Source of the DNA: Candidatus Latescibacterota bacterium
GTDB lineage: Bacteria; Latescibacterota; UBA2968; UBA8231
Reading direction: 5' to 3'
DNA length: 64,000 nt
Assembly: GCA_022825185.1 (NCBI GenBank)
Contig: JAJDYK010000006.1
Span: forward strand, 3,838-67,837
Positions 57,128 through 64,000 of the stretch are shown here, one piece after another. The translations under genes were made by a program, and so were the position numbers. The first letter of the stretch is position 1; every line of letters begins with the position of its first letter. The notes under the pieces were generated by a model. That model worked only from the letters and a program-made list of their open reading frames with translations, was not told the origin of the DNA and did not search any database.

Positions 57128-59032
57128 GTGACTTTGCGCTCGGCCGTGGTGGGGATTGTGGTCGTGATGGCCATTGTCATGGGGGCACCCTATTCGATTT
57201 GGATGGTGCGCTCTTCAGAGATTACGTGGTCGTACTTTCCGACTAGTGCCGGCTTTTGCTTTGTGGTGGTTCTGCTGGCGAATGCGCTGGTGCGGTGGGT
57301 GCGGCCCGCGTGGTCGTTGCGGCCCGCCGAGTTGGCCATCATTGTGATTATGGGCTTGGCGGCGACCGGGATTCCGACCTTTATCGTCGGCACCTTGCTG
57401 GCGATCATTTCATCGCCGTACTACGGAGCCACTCCGGAAAACGATTGGGCGGGCAATATCCATCCCTACCTGCCCGATTGGATCGTGCCCCGCGCCGACG
57501 GCGACGCCATGCGTTGGTTCTACGAGGGGCTGCCCAAGGGGCAAGCCCTGCCGTTTGATGTCTGGATCGGGCCGTTGTTTTGGCTGTTGAGTCTGATCCT
57601 GACCGTGTATTTCGCCTGCTTCTGCCTGGTGGTGATCTTTCGCCGCCAGTGGGTCGAGCACGAGCGGTTGGTCTTTCCGCTGATGGAGATGCCGAGGTTG
57701 CTAATCGACGACGACGGGCGGGCGATTGTGCGCTCCAAGGGATTTTGGATCGGCGCGGCGATTCCACTGGGAATGATTCTGTTCAACATCATTGGCTCGT
57801 TCTACATCGGCTTTCCCAAAATCAACTTCAATCACGCTGTTAATCTGCAACTGAGCCGGGAGTTTCCCACCATTAGTCTGATGCTCTACTTCCCGGTGAT
57901 CGGCTTTATGTACCTAGTGAGCACCAGCGTCTCGTTTAGCATTGTGTTCTTTTATTTGGTAGCCGTGGTGCAAGAGGGGATTACCAATCGCATCGGGTAC
58001 GACGTGACGCGGCCTGATGCTTTCGTCTGGGGAATGCAGTCGCTTTCTTGGCAGGCGTGGGGCGGATTTACGGCGATGGTACTGTTGAGCTTGTGGATGG
58101 CGCGGGGGCATTTAGTGGCGGTCGTGCGCCAAGCCTTGGGGGGACGGCGGACTATAGACGACAGCGAGGAAATGGTTTCCTATCGCACGGCGGTTTGCGG
58201 ATTCATGGCCGCGTTGGTCTATATCATCGGCTGGTTGTGGCGGTCCGGGATGGATCTCCACATTGCCGCGCTCTTTGTCTTTGGCGTGTTGGTCGCTTAC
58301 TACGGCATTACGCGACTGGTGGTGCAGGCCGGGGTCTATTTTTTGACGCCGCCAGTGGGTGCTCAGGCTTTTGCGCTGGCGATAACCGGCACGAGTATCG
58401 GCGGGCACAATTTGGTGGCGTTGGGGGTTTCCTATACTTGGTTCGGGGATGTGCAATCGCTTTTTATGCCGGCGGCGGCGCACGGCGCACGGCTCGGCGA
58501 ACTGTACCGGATTCGCCGGTCGATGGCTCTGGCGCTGGGCATTGCTGCGGTCGTGGGCTTTACCACCTGTCTTTATTTCGTCCTCTCGCTGTGCTACAAA
58601 TACGGCGCGGGCAATTTTGGCTCTTGGTACTTTATCGCCGGCGGTGGTGCCGGGGGCATGGCATACAACGGGGTGATCCGCCACTTCAACGATCCTTGGC
58701 CAACTGACTGGAACAAGCTGTCGTACTTTGGGATCGGCATGGTGGTGTACTCAATTTTGGCCTTCCTCCAGTATCGCTTGCACTGGTGGCCGCTGCACCC
58801 GGTGGGCATTGCGGTAGCCCCGCTGTGGATGACCCGACTCATTGCGTTTTCGGTCTTTCTGGCATGGGTGGCCAAGAGTGCGATTATGCGCTATGGCGGC
58901 GTTGCGGCATACCGTCAGGCGCGGCCGTTTTTTATGGGATTGATCGCTGGGTATTTCTTGGGGATTGGATTGTCGTATTTGGTGGATATTTTCTGGTTTA
59001 TGGGCGAGGGGCACGCGTACTTTCATGGGTGA
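57128..59032 (+). CDS. Polytopic membrane protein, DUF6785-like
   Basis: This 634-residue protein has a GTG start at the end of an AT-rich intergenic stretch. It has about 14 hydrophobic segments. Features shared with the protein at 51110-53101 are a VFPLMEMPRL segment, WVRPAWSLRPAELAIIVIMG near the N-terminus and repeated Gly-rich helices. Family members are transporter-like proteins with no assigned substrate. Its end is 74 bases from the next gene on the opposite strand. It marks the left border of the lower-GC accessory block. Confidence 0.78.
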   Translation: MTLRSAVVGIVVVMAIVMGAPYSIWMVRSSEITWSYFPTSAGFCFVVVLLANALVRWVRPAWSLRPAELAIIVIMGLAATGIPTFIVGTLLAIISSPYYGATPENDWAGNIHPYLPDWIVPRADGDAMRWFYEGLPKGQALPFDVWIGPLFWLLSLILTVYFACFCLVVIFRRQWVEHERLVFPLMEMPRLLIDDDGRAIVRSKGFWIGAAIPLGMILFNIIGSFYIGFPKINFNHAVNLQLSREFPTISLMLYFPVIGFMYLVSTSVSFSIVFFYLVAVVQEGITNRIGYDVTRPDAFVWGMQSLSWQAWGGFTAMVLLSLWMARGHLVAVVRQALGGRRTIDDSEEMVSYRTAVCGFMAALVYIIGWLWRSGMDLHIAALFVFGVLVAYYGITRLVVQAGVYFLTPPVGAQAFALAITGTSIGGHNLVALGVSYTWFGDVQSLFMPAAAHGARLGELYRIRRSMALALGIAAVVGFTTCLYFVLSLCYKYGAGNFGSWYFIAGGGAGGMAYNGVIRHFNDPWPTDWNKLSYFGIGMVVYSILAFLQYRLHWWPLHPVGIAVAPLWMTRLIAFSVFLAWVAKSAIMRYGGVAAYRQARPFFMGLIAGYFLGIGLSYLVDIFWFMGEGHAYFHG

Positions 59033-59106
59033 GTGGCGTTTGCGACAGCGGCTATGTGGGTGAGGCCCTTAAGCCCGATTGTCTTCATACTTCGGAATTA
59101 GTGGAT

Positions 59107-59811
59107 TTACTGGACATCGGTAAAATCTATCCGAAACTTGTATTCTGTCATATTACTGTTCCAATTATTATCAACAAACGTTTCGATTTGGATTAACCGA
59201 ATTGAAAAGCCGCAGTATTCATTCAGGTATCGAATAGCCTTCAGAAGTTGAGGTTTAAAACCCTCGTCCATAATTATCCCAGTCTTTGGCAAAATACGAA
59301 CAAGCCTATCTTTGATGTCATTGTTCGTGAGGAAGTCCTCAAATCCTTCGCAATGTATACTCTCGGTAGCCTTATCCGTGATCTTGCCCAGAAATTTTTT
59401 ATGGTAATTTCGGACCCAATTAAGATTGATGTTCTGGAATTGCAAATCAGCGATGTAGCGAATTAATTGTCCGTGGGTGTCGAGCGATGTACCACCGATT
59501 TTGAGTTCGCATGGCAGTAACGCACCATCGTCGCGAATATAGAGGATATCAACTCGTTGTTCTTCATCACCCGGTTGGAATTCGACTCCTACCAATCTGT
59601 AGCCTTTTTCGGGAAAATCTGGCCAGATGTTGGCTCTACGAAGAACTAGTTTAAGATGGTCTTCTTTCCATCCAAGGTCATTTTTGAGTCTGACGAGGGT
59701 TTTCATGCGGGCATAATCTGCTGGATTTTCGCACAAGGCAGATGGCGTGATCCCGAACATGATAGGTTGGGGCATATTGGGGACCCCCTTGATGAAATAG
59801 AGCGACTTCAT
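59107..59811 (-). CDS. PD-(D/E)XK nuclease-like protein
   Basis: This 234-residue protein has an ATG preceded by GGAGAG; a start 36 bases downstream is also possible. The core RVDILYIRDDGALLPCELKIGG has the order Asp, spacer, Glu-x-Lys seen in PD-(D/E)XK nuclease folds such as NucS/DUF91. GQLIRYIADLQF then follows as the helix. The C-terminal part is helical and ends without a known domain. It may be a nuclease of a small defence or repair module; the activity is unproven. The DNA is AT-richer than the flanks. Confidence 0.55.
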   Translation of the reverse strand: MKSLYFIKGVPNMPQPIMFGITPSALCENPADYARMKTLVRLKNDLGWKEDHLKLVLRRANIWPDFPEKGYRLVGVEFQPGDEEQRVDILYIRDDGALLPCELKIGGTSLDTHGQLIRYIADLQFQNINLNWVRNYHKKFLGKITDKATESIHCEGFEDFLTNNDIKDRLVRILPKTGIIMDEGFKPQLLKAIRYLNEYCGFSIRLIQIETFVDNNWNSNMTEYKFRIDFTDVQ

Positions 59812-60142
59812 AACTGCTCTCTCCTTTGGGGCTTTGTTTGTTGCGTAAAAAAAAACGGGTAGGCCTTTTGGGCTCCTGACCGTGCGGCGGTATCGTTTGC
59901 AAGTCGCGCATTAACAAGCCGGTTTAGACTCATCCCTTGCTCGGCTGCTTGTATGGCAAGGGCGCGATTTCTCCGGTAGCTTGTATGTCTGCCAGACACT
60001 CATGCACAAGGTGCTGGATGCCGGACAAAGTCCCGGCAGGCGTAGGGGCTAGCCAGCTCAGCGATGGAAATTCAGCGCATGGCTCCACATGTTCGTTATC
60101 TTCAGCCGACCACGTGATGCGGTAGATGTAATGGTCATTCAT
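59808..60142 (-). pseudogene. HicB-family antitoxin with internal deletion and frameshift
   Basis: The first frame gives the HicB N-domain (MNDHYIYRITWSAEDNEH, CAEFPSLSWLAPTP, HECLADIQATGE) and stops after PSKG at about 59930. Another frame over the same bases, from about 59963 on, gives ALAIQAAEQGMSLNRLVNARLA, the Arc-like DNA-binding helices of the same family. In complete members about 25 residues (the VPPEVHR strand region) lie between these two parts. Here they are missing and the frame has shifted. No HicA gene precedes it. It is therefore a decayed antitoxin. Its end overlaps the start of the PD-(D/E)XK-like gene. Confidence 0.75.
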
Positions 60143-60225
60143 TGTCCAAACGATTCGATTCTTCTTGGCTTTTACAGCGGCGATAATCTAGGTAAGCAGC
60201 TTATACGATCCAAGCACATGATTGT

Positions 60226-60828
60226 TTACAACTGACTACGGACATACCCCAAGCCATCGGCGAACTTTGTCAGCAGTTGGCAATTGTGCCCCGTCAGTTC
60301 GTTTTCAATATCCGGATTCGCAAAATCTTTGGAGTTCTTGGTAATGAAACAGCGAAACTCCTCGGATGCTGTAGTCAGATGATCGAGAATCGATGCATAA
60401 ACTATCGAGTCTTGCGGCGAAAGATCGAGACTCTTTTGGAATGTTATCGCGGCTCTGATAATACTCAAACCTATGGGTATCACTTCAACAGTCTGTAAAA
60501 TTCTTTCCTGAGTATCATCGAGTCGAAGCTTCTCTTCCTCACCACTTCTGCGCAATAAATCTGTCAGCTCCTGAAACTCATCCGATGACTCTTGGTAAGG
60601 TTTTGAACGAGAGAGTTCATGAATAGCCGTAATGAGTTGTTCATGCAGCCCTAGTCTTTGCTTTGAACGACGCACCCACGCTTCATACGGTTCTCCAATA
60701 CTGAAGGCGGGTAACACCAAACAAATATCTCCTGACTCTGATAGGCTCAAGAGTTCCAAGCAACTTTCATGTTCTTCTTGGAGAAAAGCGAGTTCAAGGA
60801 CAAAATTTGATTCTACATACACAATCAT
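60226..60828 (-). CDS. PIN-fold protein
   Basis: This 200-residue protein begins MIVYVESNFVLELA, the first strand of a PIN domain with Glu in place of the usual Asp. A later SPQDSIVYASILDHL and CFITKNSKDFANPDI give the acidic C-terminal motifs. A helical insertion (residues about 50-110) makes it longer than VapC. PIN domains are metal-dependent RNases of toxins and RNA processing. The ATG overlaps the stop of the upstream nuclease-fold gene (ATGA), so the two products are made together. Confidence 0.7.
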   Translation of the reverse strand: MIVYVESNFVLELAFLQEEHESCLELLSLSESGDICLVLPAFSIGEPYEAWVRRSKQRLGLHEQLITAIHELSRSKPYQESSDEFQELTDLLRRSGEEEKLRLDDTQERILQTVEVIPIGLSIIRAAITFQKSLDLSPQDSIVYASILDHLTTASEEFRCFITKNSKDFANPDIENELTGHNCQLLTKFADGLGYVRSQL

Positions 60829-61343
60829 ACTATATCTTCAATCGCAACAGAACCGTATGCAATCGCTTCGTATAAACCTGAGTCAAAGAGCCATTGGAGA
60901 TTTGGGTCAACTGAGTCTTGTTGCAAATCTGTACGAACCATATCTTCCAGCCACGAAATCGTAAGCAGTTCGAGTCCATACCCGCTCAGGTTGTTAAGAG
61001 AGTGGGTTGACTTAAGATATGGTGCCAGTATTTTCGCGGCCTCTATTTTGTAGTCAGGTTTTGCCAGACTATTCATAGACGTGGTGTCTGTCCACAGATA
61101 GAAAAAGTCAGGGAGCACGAGCAAGAAGTAAGGCACATGCGGTATGAACGAATGAGTCAATAAATTGTGACGCATACGGGTGACCCACTCAGCGGATGCA
61201 CCAAGTTTGTTTTTGATTTCGACGACAAGTTGGAGCTTCCTATCTGGACTGTACACCGCAATATCGACGCGTCTTATTGTATGAGTTTCCACAGTATGAA
61301 CCTCCATGTATGACTGAACTACAACTCCCTGAGAAACTCCCAA
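60825..61343 (-). CDS. Nuclease-fold partner of the PIN protein, probably frameshifted at its start
   Basis: The frame gives 172 residues from a TTG. It contains RRVDIAVYSPDRKLQLVVEIKNK, the Asp...Glu-x-Lys pattern of PD-(D/E)XK folds, then a helical part and a Tyr/Trp-rich end. A far better start exists in another frame: ATG at 61372 with AGAGGT before it gives MATGLAKKSIWEFLREL. That reading runs into a stop exactly where the present frame gives VVQSYMEVHTVE. One base change near 61320-61345 would join them into a ~182-residue protein. It may therefore be a recent pseudogene. It is coupled to the PIN gene. Confidence 0.6.
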   Translation of the reverse strand: MGVSQGVVVQSYMEVHTVETHTIRRVDIAVYSPDRKLQLVVEIKNKLGASAEWVTRMRHNLLTHSFIPHVPYFLLVLPDFFYLWTDTTSMNSLAKPDYKIEAAKILAPYLKSTHSLNNLSGYGLELLTISWLEDMVRTDLQQDSVDPNLQWLFDSGLYEAIAYGSVAIEDIV

Positions 61344-61462
61344 ATGGATTTCTTAGCGAGCCCCGTAGCCATTTTTTACCTCTGTGAATCAAAGTACTTC
61401 CCATGTCGAACCCGGTCAAGCAAATCAAGCCATGAGAAGTAAGCGGAAGGACACGCGTATTT

Positions 61463-62248
61463 TCACGGTTGAATGCTGCTCGGCACATCGACGAGGAGTT
61501 GGCGTCCATTTAGCGGCTGCACCGGCCGATTGTTGTCGTGGACGATAGCCGTAAATGCGGCGATTTGCGCTCCAGATAATTCAATGGGAGTCGTCAGCAC
61601 AAACCATTTGACGCCTTCTGAACAGGGGGGCGTCGTCAACGAACCATCGTAGCGATAGGAAGACCTTGCGCTCGGCAATAAGTCGCCCGCGTCAACAGAG
61701 ATCTGCTCAATGTGTTGCTCTGCGCTTGGGGTGCTTGGTAAATGTGCCCAGAGCGGATTGAATGCGGCGTGGTCCTTACCGCGCTCAATGAGTACCCCAA
61801 TGACCGCCAACGCGCCGTCCTTACTTTGGTGAACGAGGTGCATTTCCATAGCAAACGGTTTGCCAGCCACGGTATGTTCGCTCGGTGCGTGGAAATGGAA
61901 TTGTAGCAGCTCATACCTCGTACTATCCACCTCAATCCAGTTTCCTTTAGGGAACGCCACTTCAATCGTATGGCCATTGTTGTGGATATTCAGAGCTGCT
62001 GGTTGGTAGTTGAAGGCGATAGCTGGAAACTCTACCGACGTGGGGTTTACAAGGTCGATCGGCGATTGGTGCGTCCCCTTAGCGCAGAGGGCATATTCTG
62101 GGCTGAGCTGCCCCCAAACGGCGGGTCCGTTCTCGGTGCCGTAGCCCCACTCGATCTGGTCGGGATGGGATGACGCATTCCCTGACTCTGCGTAACTATT
62201 CATACAAGAAGCAAGACAAATCATACCGATAACCTTGAATCTATTCAT
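61463..62248 (-). CDS. Alpha-type carbonic anhydrase, exported
   Basis: This 261-residue protein has an N-terminal signal (ICLASC, either lipobox or cleavage by signal peptidase I at SYA). The zinc ligands are His118 and His120 in QFHFHAPSEH and His137 in MHLVH. The GTHQSPIDL and TTPPCSEGVKWFVL blocks complete the active site. Cys55 and the Cys in PPCSEG form the usual disulfide. It interconverts CO2 and bicarbonate in the periplasm. It lies at the edge of the lower-GC block, downstream of a gene with its own terminator. Confidence 0.95.
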   Translation of the reverse strand: MNRFKVIGMICLASCMNSYAESGNASSHPDQIEWGYGTENGPAVWGQLSPEYALCAKGTHQSPIDLVNPTSVEFPAIAFNYQPAALNIHNNGHTIEVAFPKGNWIEVDSTRYELLQFHFHAPSEHTVAGKPFAMEMHLVHQSKDGALAVIGVLIERGKDHAAFNPLWAHLPSTPSAEQHIEQISVDAGDLLPSARSSYRYDGSLTTPPCSEGVKWFVLTTPIELSGAQIAAFTAIVHDNNRPVQPLNGRQLLVDVPSSIQP

Positions 62249-62273
62249 TTTCCTCTCCTTTTGGTTTGAAAAT

Positions 62274-62315
62274 TAAAAAAACAAAAGCTCCTAGTGCAGT
62301 AAAACACTAGGAGCT
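62274..62315 (-). terminator. Intrinsic terminator of the small membrane protein gene
   Basis: On the minus strand AGCTCCTAGTG pairs perfectly with CACTAGGAGCT (11 bp) around an 8-base loop and is followed by TTTGTTTTTTT. It isolates the carbonic anhydrase gene from the gene upstream. Confidence 0.88.
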
Positions 62316-62340
62316 TCGTTCTGCGGGACGGCCGTCGGGA

Positions 62341-62538
62341 TCAATTGTCCAATAAGAGCTTGAGCATTCCCACGCAGAGTGCGACTAGTAAGCCGATCAC
62401 CCAACGCTGGGTTTTCTCGATGTTTCCCAGTCGTTTATCGATTTGCTCGACAACTCCGTCAAGCCGCCCGATTAGTGTGGCGTGCGTTAAAAGCATCTGT
62501 GTAGTCGTTTCCGGCGTCGGTTCTTTCGTCGATTCCAT
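62341..62538 (-). CDS. Small membrane protein (XhlA-like layout)
   Basis: This 65-residue protein has a soluble, helical N-terminus with a heptad pattern (LIGRLDGVVEQIDKRLGNIEKTQ). One C-terminal transmembrane helix (WVIGLLVALCVGMLKLLL) ends with a short tail. This layout is seen in XhlA-type phage holin accessories and in many small coiled-coil membrane proteins; no phage genes are near. It has its own strong terminator. Role unknown. Confidence 0.65.
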   Translation of the reverse strand: MESTKEPTPETTTQMLLTHATLIGRLDGVVEQIDKRLGNIEKTQRWVIGLLVALCVGMLKLLLDN

Positions 62539-62718
62539 GGTCTTGTCTCCCCAGCCGAGATTAGTGGATGCTTTTCCGGCACAATCTCATGTCCTCCCTT
62601 GCTGAGATGGTAAGGGATAGAGGATTGTTTTGCAATGGCTCCTCCCGCGCTTGAACCCCCCTCGCCGATACCCTATCTTGACAGCCGCTCGTCTCATTCT
62701 ACAGAAGAAGCGAATTTC

Positions 62719-64000
62719 ATGGCCAAACCCAAACTACTTAATGCGTTCTTCTTGGTGTTTGCTGCCGCGATGATTGTGGTCGTCGGTTTTGGCGATCCGG
62801 GAGCAGTCAATCGCGCGGTAAATGATTTCTTCGGTTGGGCACCCAATCCGCCCGTAGAGGCGCGGATGGTAGATCCCGCGCAAGCCGCCGAGCTTCGCGC
62901 CTTGGTCTCCGGCATTGAGGAGGTGGACATTGCCGCTGAGATCGTGCGCTTTGCGGCCTTTGGCTCGCGGGTGCCGGGTTATGCGGGGGAGCGGCAGGCC
63001 CGCGAGTACGTGCGTCAGCGGTTTGAGGCGTTGGGGCTGGAGGACGTGCAGAGCGAGGCATTTAAGGTGGCCGTGCCCATAGATCGCGGCGGCGAGCTGG
63101 TAGTGCAAGGCGGCGACAGCAAGCGGCTCTACAGCTTGTGGCCCAATGGCGTGCGCACGCCCTCGTTGGGGCCGGATGGCGTGCGCGGCCCTATGATCTA
63201 CGGAGGTCAAGGTGCGCTTGAATCATTGGACGGCCAGCCCGTGCAGGGCAGCGTCGTGCTGTTGGACTTTGCCTGCGGCCAAAACTATCTCCACGCCGCA
63301 TCGCTGGGGGCCAAGGCCATCGTCTTCTTCGACAACGGCGGCGTCAACCGCGAGCAGGCCGCGGACAAGTTTCTCAAGGTGCCGGTTGACATCCCGCGAT
63401 TTTGGCTCGAGCGGCAAGATGCGCTCGATCTGTTGGCGCGCCTGCAATACGGGCCGGTTGACGTCCACTTGAATGCGCGGATGGATTGGGAAGGGGTGGA
63501 AGCGCACAACGTGTATGGCTACCTGCCCGGATCGCCAGAGATGCTGCCGGCCAAGAGCCGCGAAAAGCCGCAGGCGTGGCAGGATCAAACCATCGTCATC
63601 CAAGCCTATTACGACGCCATCTCGGTAGTGCCGGCCCTCGCCCCAGGAGCGGAAAATGCGGCTGGTATCGTCGCTCTACTCCAGCTAGTGGAACTGCTGA
63701 AAGAATATCGCCCTCATTACTCGGTGCTCTTTTTGGCGACCTCTGGGCACTTTGAGGGCTTGTCTGGGATCAACGATTTCCTCTATCGGCACAGCCGTCG
63801 CAGCGACTATTTCCGCGAGCGCATGAGTGAAGCCGAGCGCATCGACTTCGACCTGATGTTATCGCTGGACCTGTCGAGCCACGCCGACCGCACGGCCAGC
63901 TTTGGCATGGGCACCTTCTACAATCCCAAGTGGCGCACTGACAACTACGTCAAATACATGTTGACGCCCTATTCCAAGCGGCTGAGTCTGGCGGTCGAAG
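62719..64000 (+). CDS. M28-like peptidase with PA-type domain (partial)
   Basis: At least 427 residues run past the right edge. An N-terminal transmembrane segment (FFLVFAAAMIVVVGF) is followed by a helical part. A PA-type insert comes next (about residues 110-230, with GSVVLLDFACGQNYLHAASLGAKAIVFFDN). The M28-like core (VIQAYYDAISVVPALAPGAENAAGIVALLQL, then LFLATSGHFEGLSGINDFL) keeps the fold landmarks. However, Tyr stands for the first zinc His, Glu for the Asp of the usual DN motif, and GHF for the usual GEE. It may bind a different metal set or be inactive. A TTGACA lies about 40 bases before the start. Confidence 0.8.
   Translation, partial: MAKPKLLNAFFLVFAAAMIVVVGFGDPGAVNRAVNDFFGWAPNPPVEARMVDPAQAAELRALVSGIEEVDIAAEIVRFAAFGSRVPGYAGERQAREYVRQRFEALGLEDVQSEAFKVAVPIDRGGELVVQGGDSKRLYSLWPNGVRTPSLGPDGVRGPMIYGGQGALESLDGQPVQGSVVLLDFACGQNYLHAASLGAKAIVFFDNGGVNREQAADKFLKVPVDIPRFWLERQDALDLLARLQYGPVDVHLNARMDWEGVEAHNVYGYLPGSPEMLPAKSREKPQAWQDQTIVIQAYYDAISVVPALAPGAENAAGIVALLQLVELLKEYRPHYSVLFLATSGHFEGLSGINDFLYRHSRRSDYFRERMSEAERIDFDLMLSLDLSSHADRTASFGMGTFYNPKWRTDNYVKYMLTPYSKRLSLAVE

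Noticed and set aside
60143..60225. Searched for a HicA toxin before the HicB fragment
   Set aside because: The 83 bases are too short and a stop lies in the only frame joined to HicB; no HicA motif is seen.
62580..62718. TTGACA near 62678 as a promoter for the M28-like gene
   Set aside because: The matching -10 (TACAGA at 16 bases) has only 3 of 6 positions, so it is mentioned but not annotated.

Overview
The window is a 64 kb piece of a Gram-negative bacterial chromosome of moderately high GC. There are no rRNA genes, CRISPR arrays or recognisable insertion sequences. The gene content points to the FCB side of the tree, and a Latescibacterota-like lineage is my best guess. It includes many lipoproteins, CRTAC1-type FG-GAP/ASPIC-UnbV proteins, NHL-repeat lipoproteins, a DUF4159 protein, two large polytopic proteins resembling the DUF6785 family, a PorV/PorQ-like barrel and a FlgD-like C-terminal domain. 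This assignment is inference. No marker such as 16S rRNA is present, and Poribacteria or another sponge- or sediment-associated group cannot be excluded.

Layout. 1-2700 holds a partial oligopeptide-type binding lipoprotein, an FKBP lipoprotein and an aldo/keto reductase. 2.7-7.5 kb is accessory in character: a methyltransferase coupled to an ArsR-type regulator, a HigBA module with an N-terminally truncated toxin, dapA, a HAD phosphatase, an AT-richer acetyltransferase and a frameshifted GDSL esterase. 7.5-15.2 kb holds metabolic genes (Gfo/Idh/MocA oxidoreductase, CocE-type hydrolase, soluble PQQ sugar dehydrogenase with a cytochrome c lipoprotein, class III aminotransferase), an orphan histidine kinase and gene relics. 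15.2-18.6 kb holds tRNA-Pro, pyrF, a protein with DSL repeats, RNase P RNA and a zinc-ribbon coiled-coil protein. 18.7-32.5 kb holds a split transketolase, an Ldh-family dehydrogenase, TPR lipoproteins, two FG-GAP/ASPIC proteins and a HEAT lipoprotein. It ends with a DUF4159 protein of TonB-like architecture.

The most distinctive part is 30.3-51.1 kb, a candidate envelope machine. A CBM9-like secreted protein with strong promoters and its own terminator is followed by a tightly packed + strand run. This contains two paralogous ~980-residue surface or outer-membrane proteins, two paralogous lipoproteins, a further lipoprotein, a protein with a FlgD-like C-terminus, a PorV-like barrel, a 1090-residue TPR protein, an ExbB/TolQ channel protein, two ExbD/TolR proteins and a two-domain PpiC lipoprotein. 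One ExbD has Asn where the proton-carrying Asp is expected; the other keeps the Asp. Together with the divergent TonB-like DUF4159 protein, this looks like a proton-driven trans-envelope system with some parallels to type IX secretion. I do not recognise it as a described system.

51.1-59.0 kb carries the two polytopic transporter-like proteins around a SUMF1-domain lipoprotein, a receptor-L-like lipoprotein and two tandem NHL lipoproteins. 59.1-62.3 kb is a lower-GC accessory block on the - strand: a PD-(D/E)XK-like protein, a HicB antitoxin with an internal deletion, a PIN protein coupled to a nuclease-fold protein with a frameshifted start, and an alpha-carbonic anhydrase. The window ends in a partial M28-like protein with altered metal-ligand motifs. 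No gene-free stretch exceeds 300 bases.
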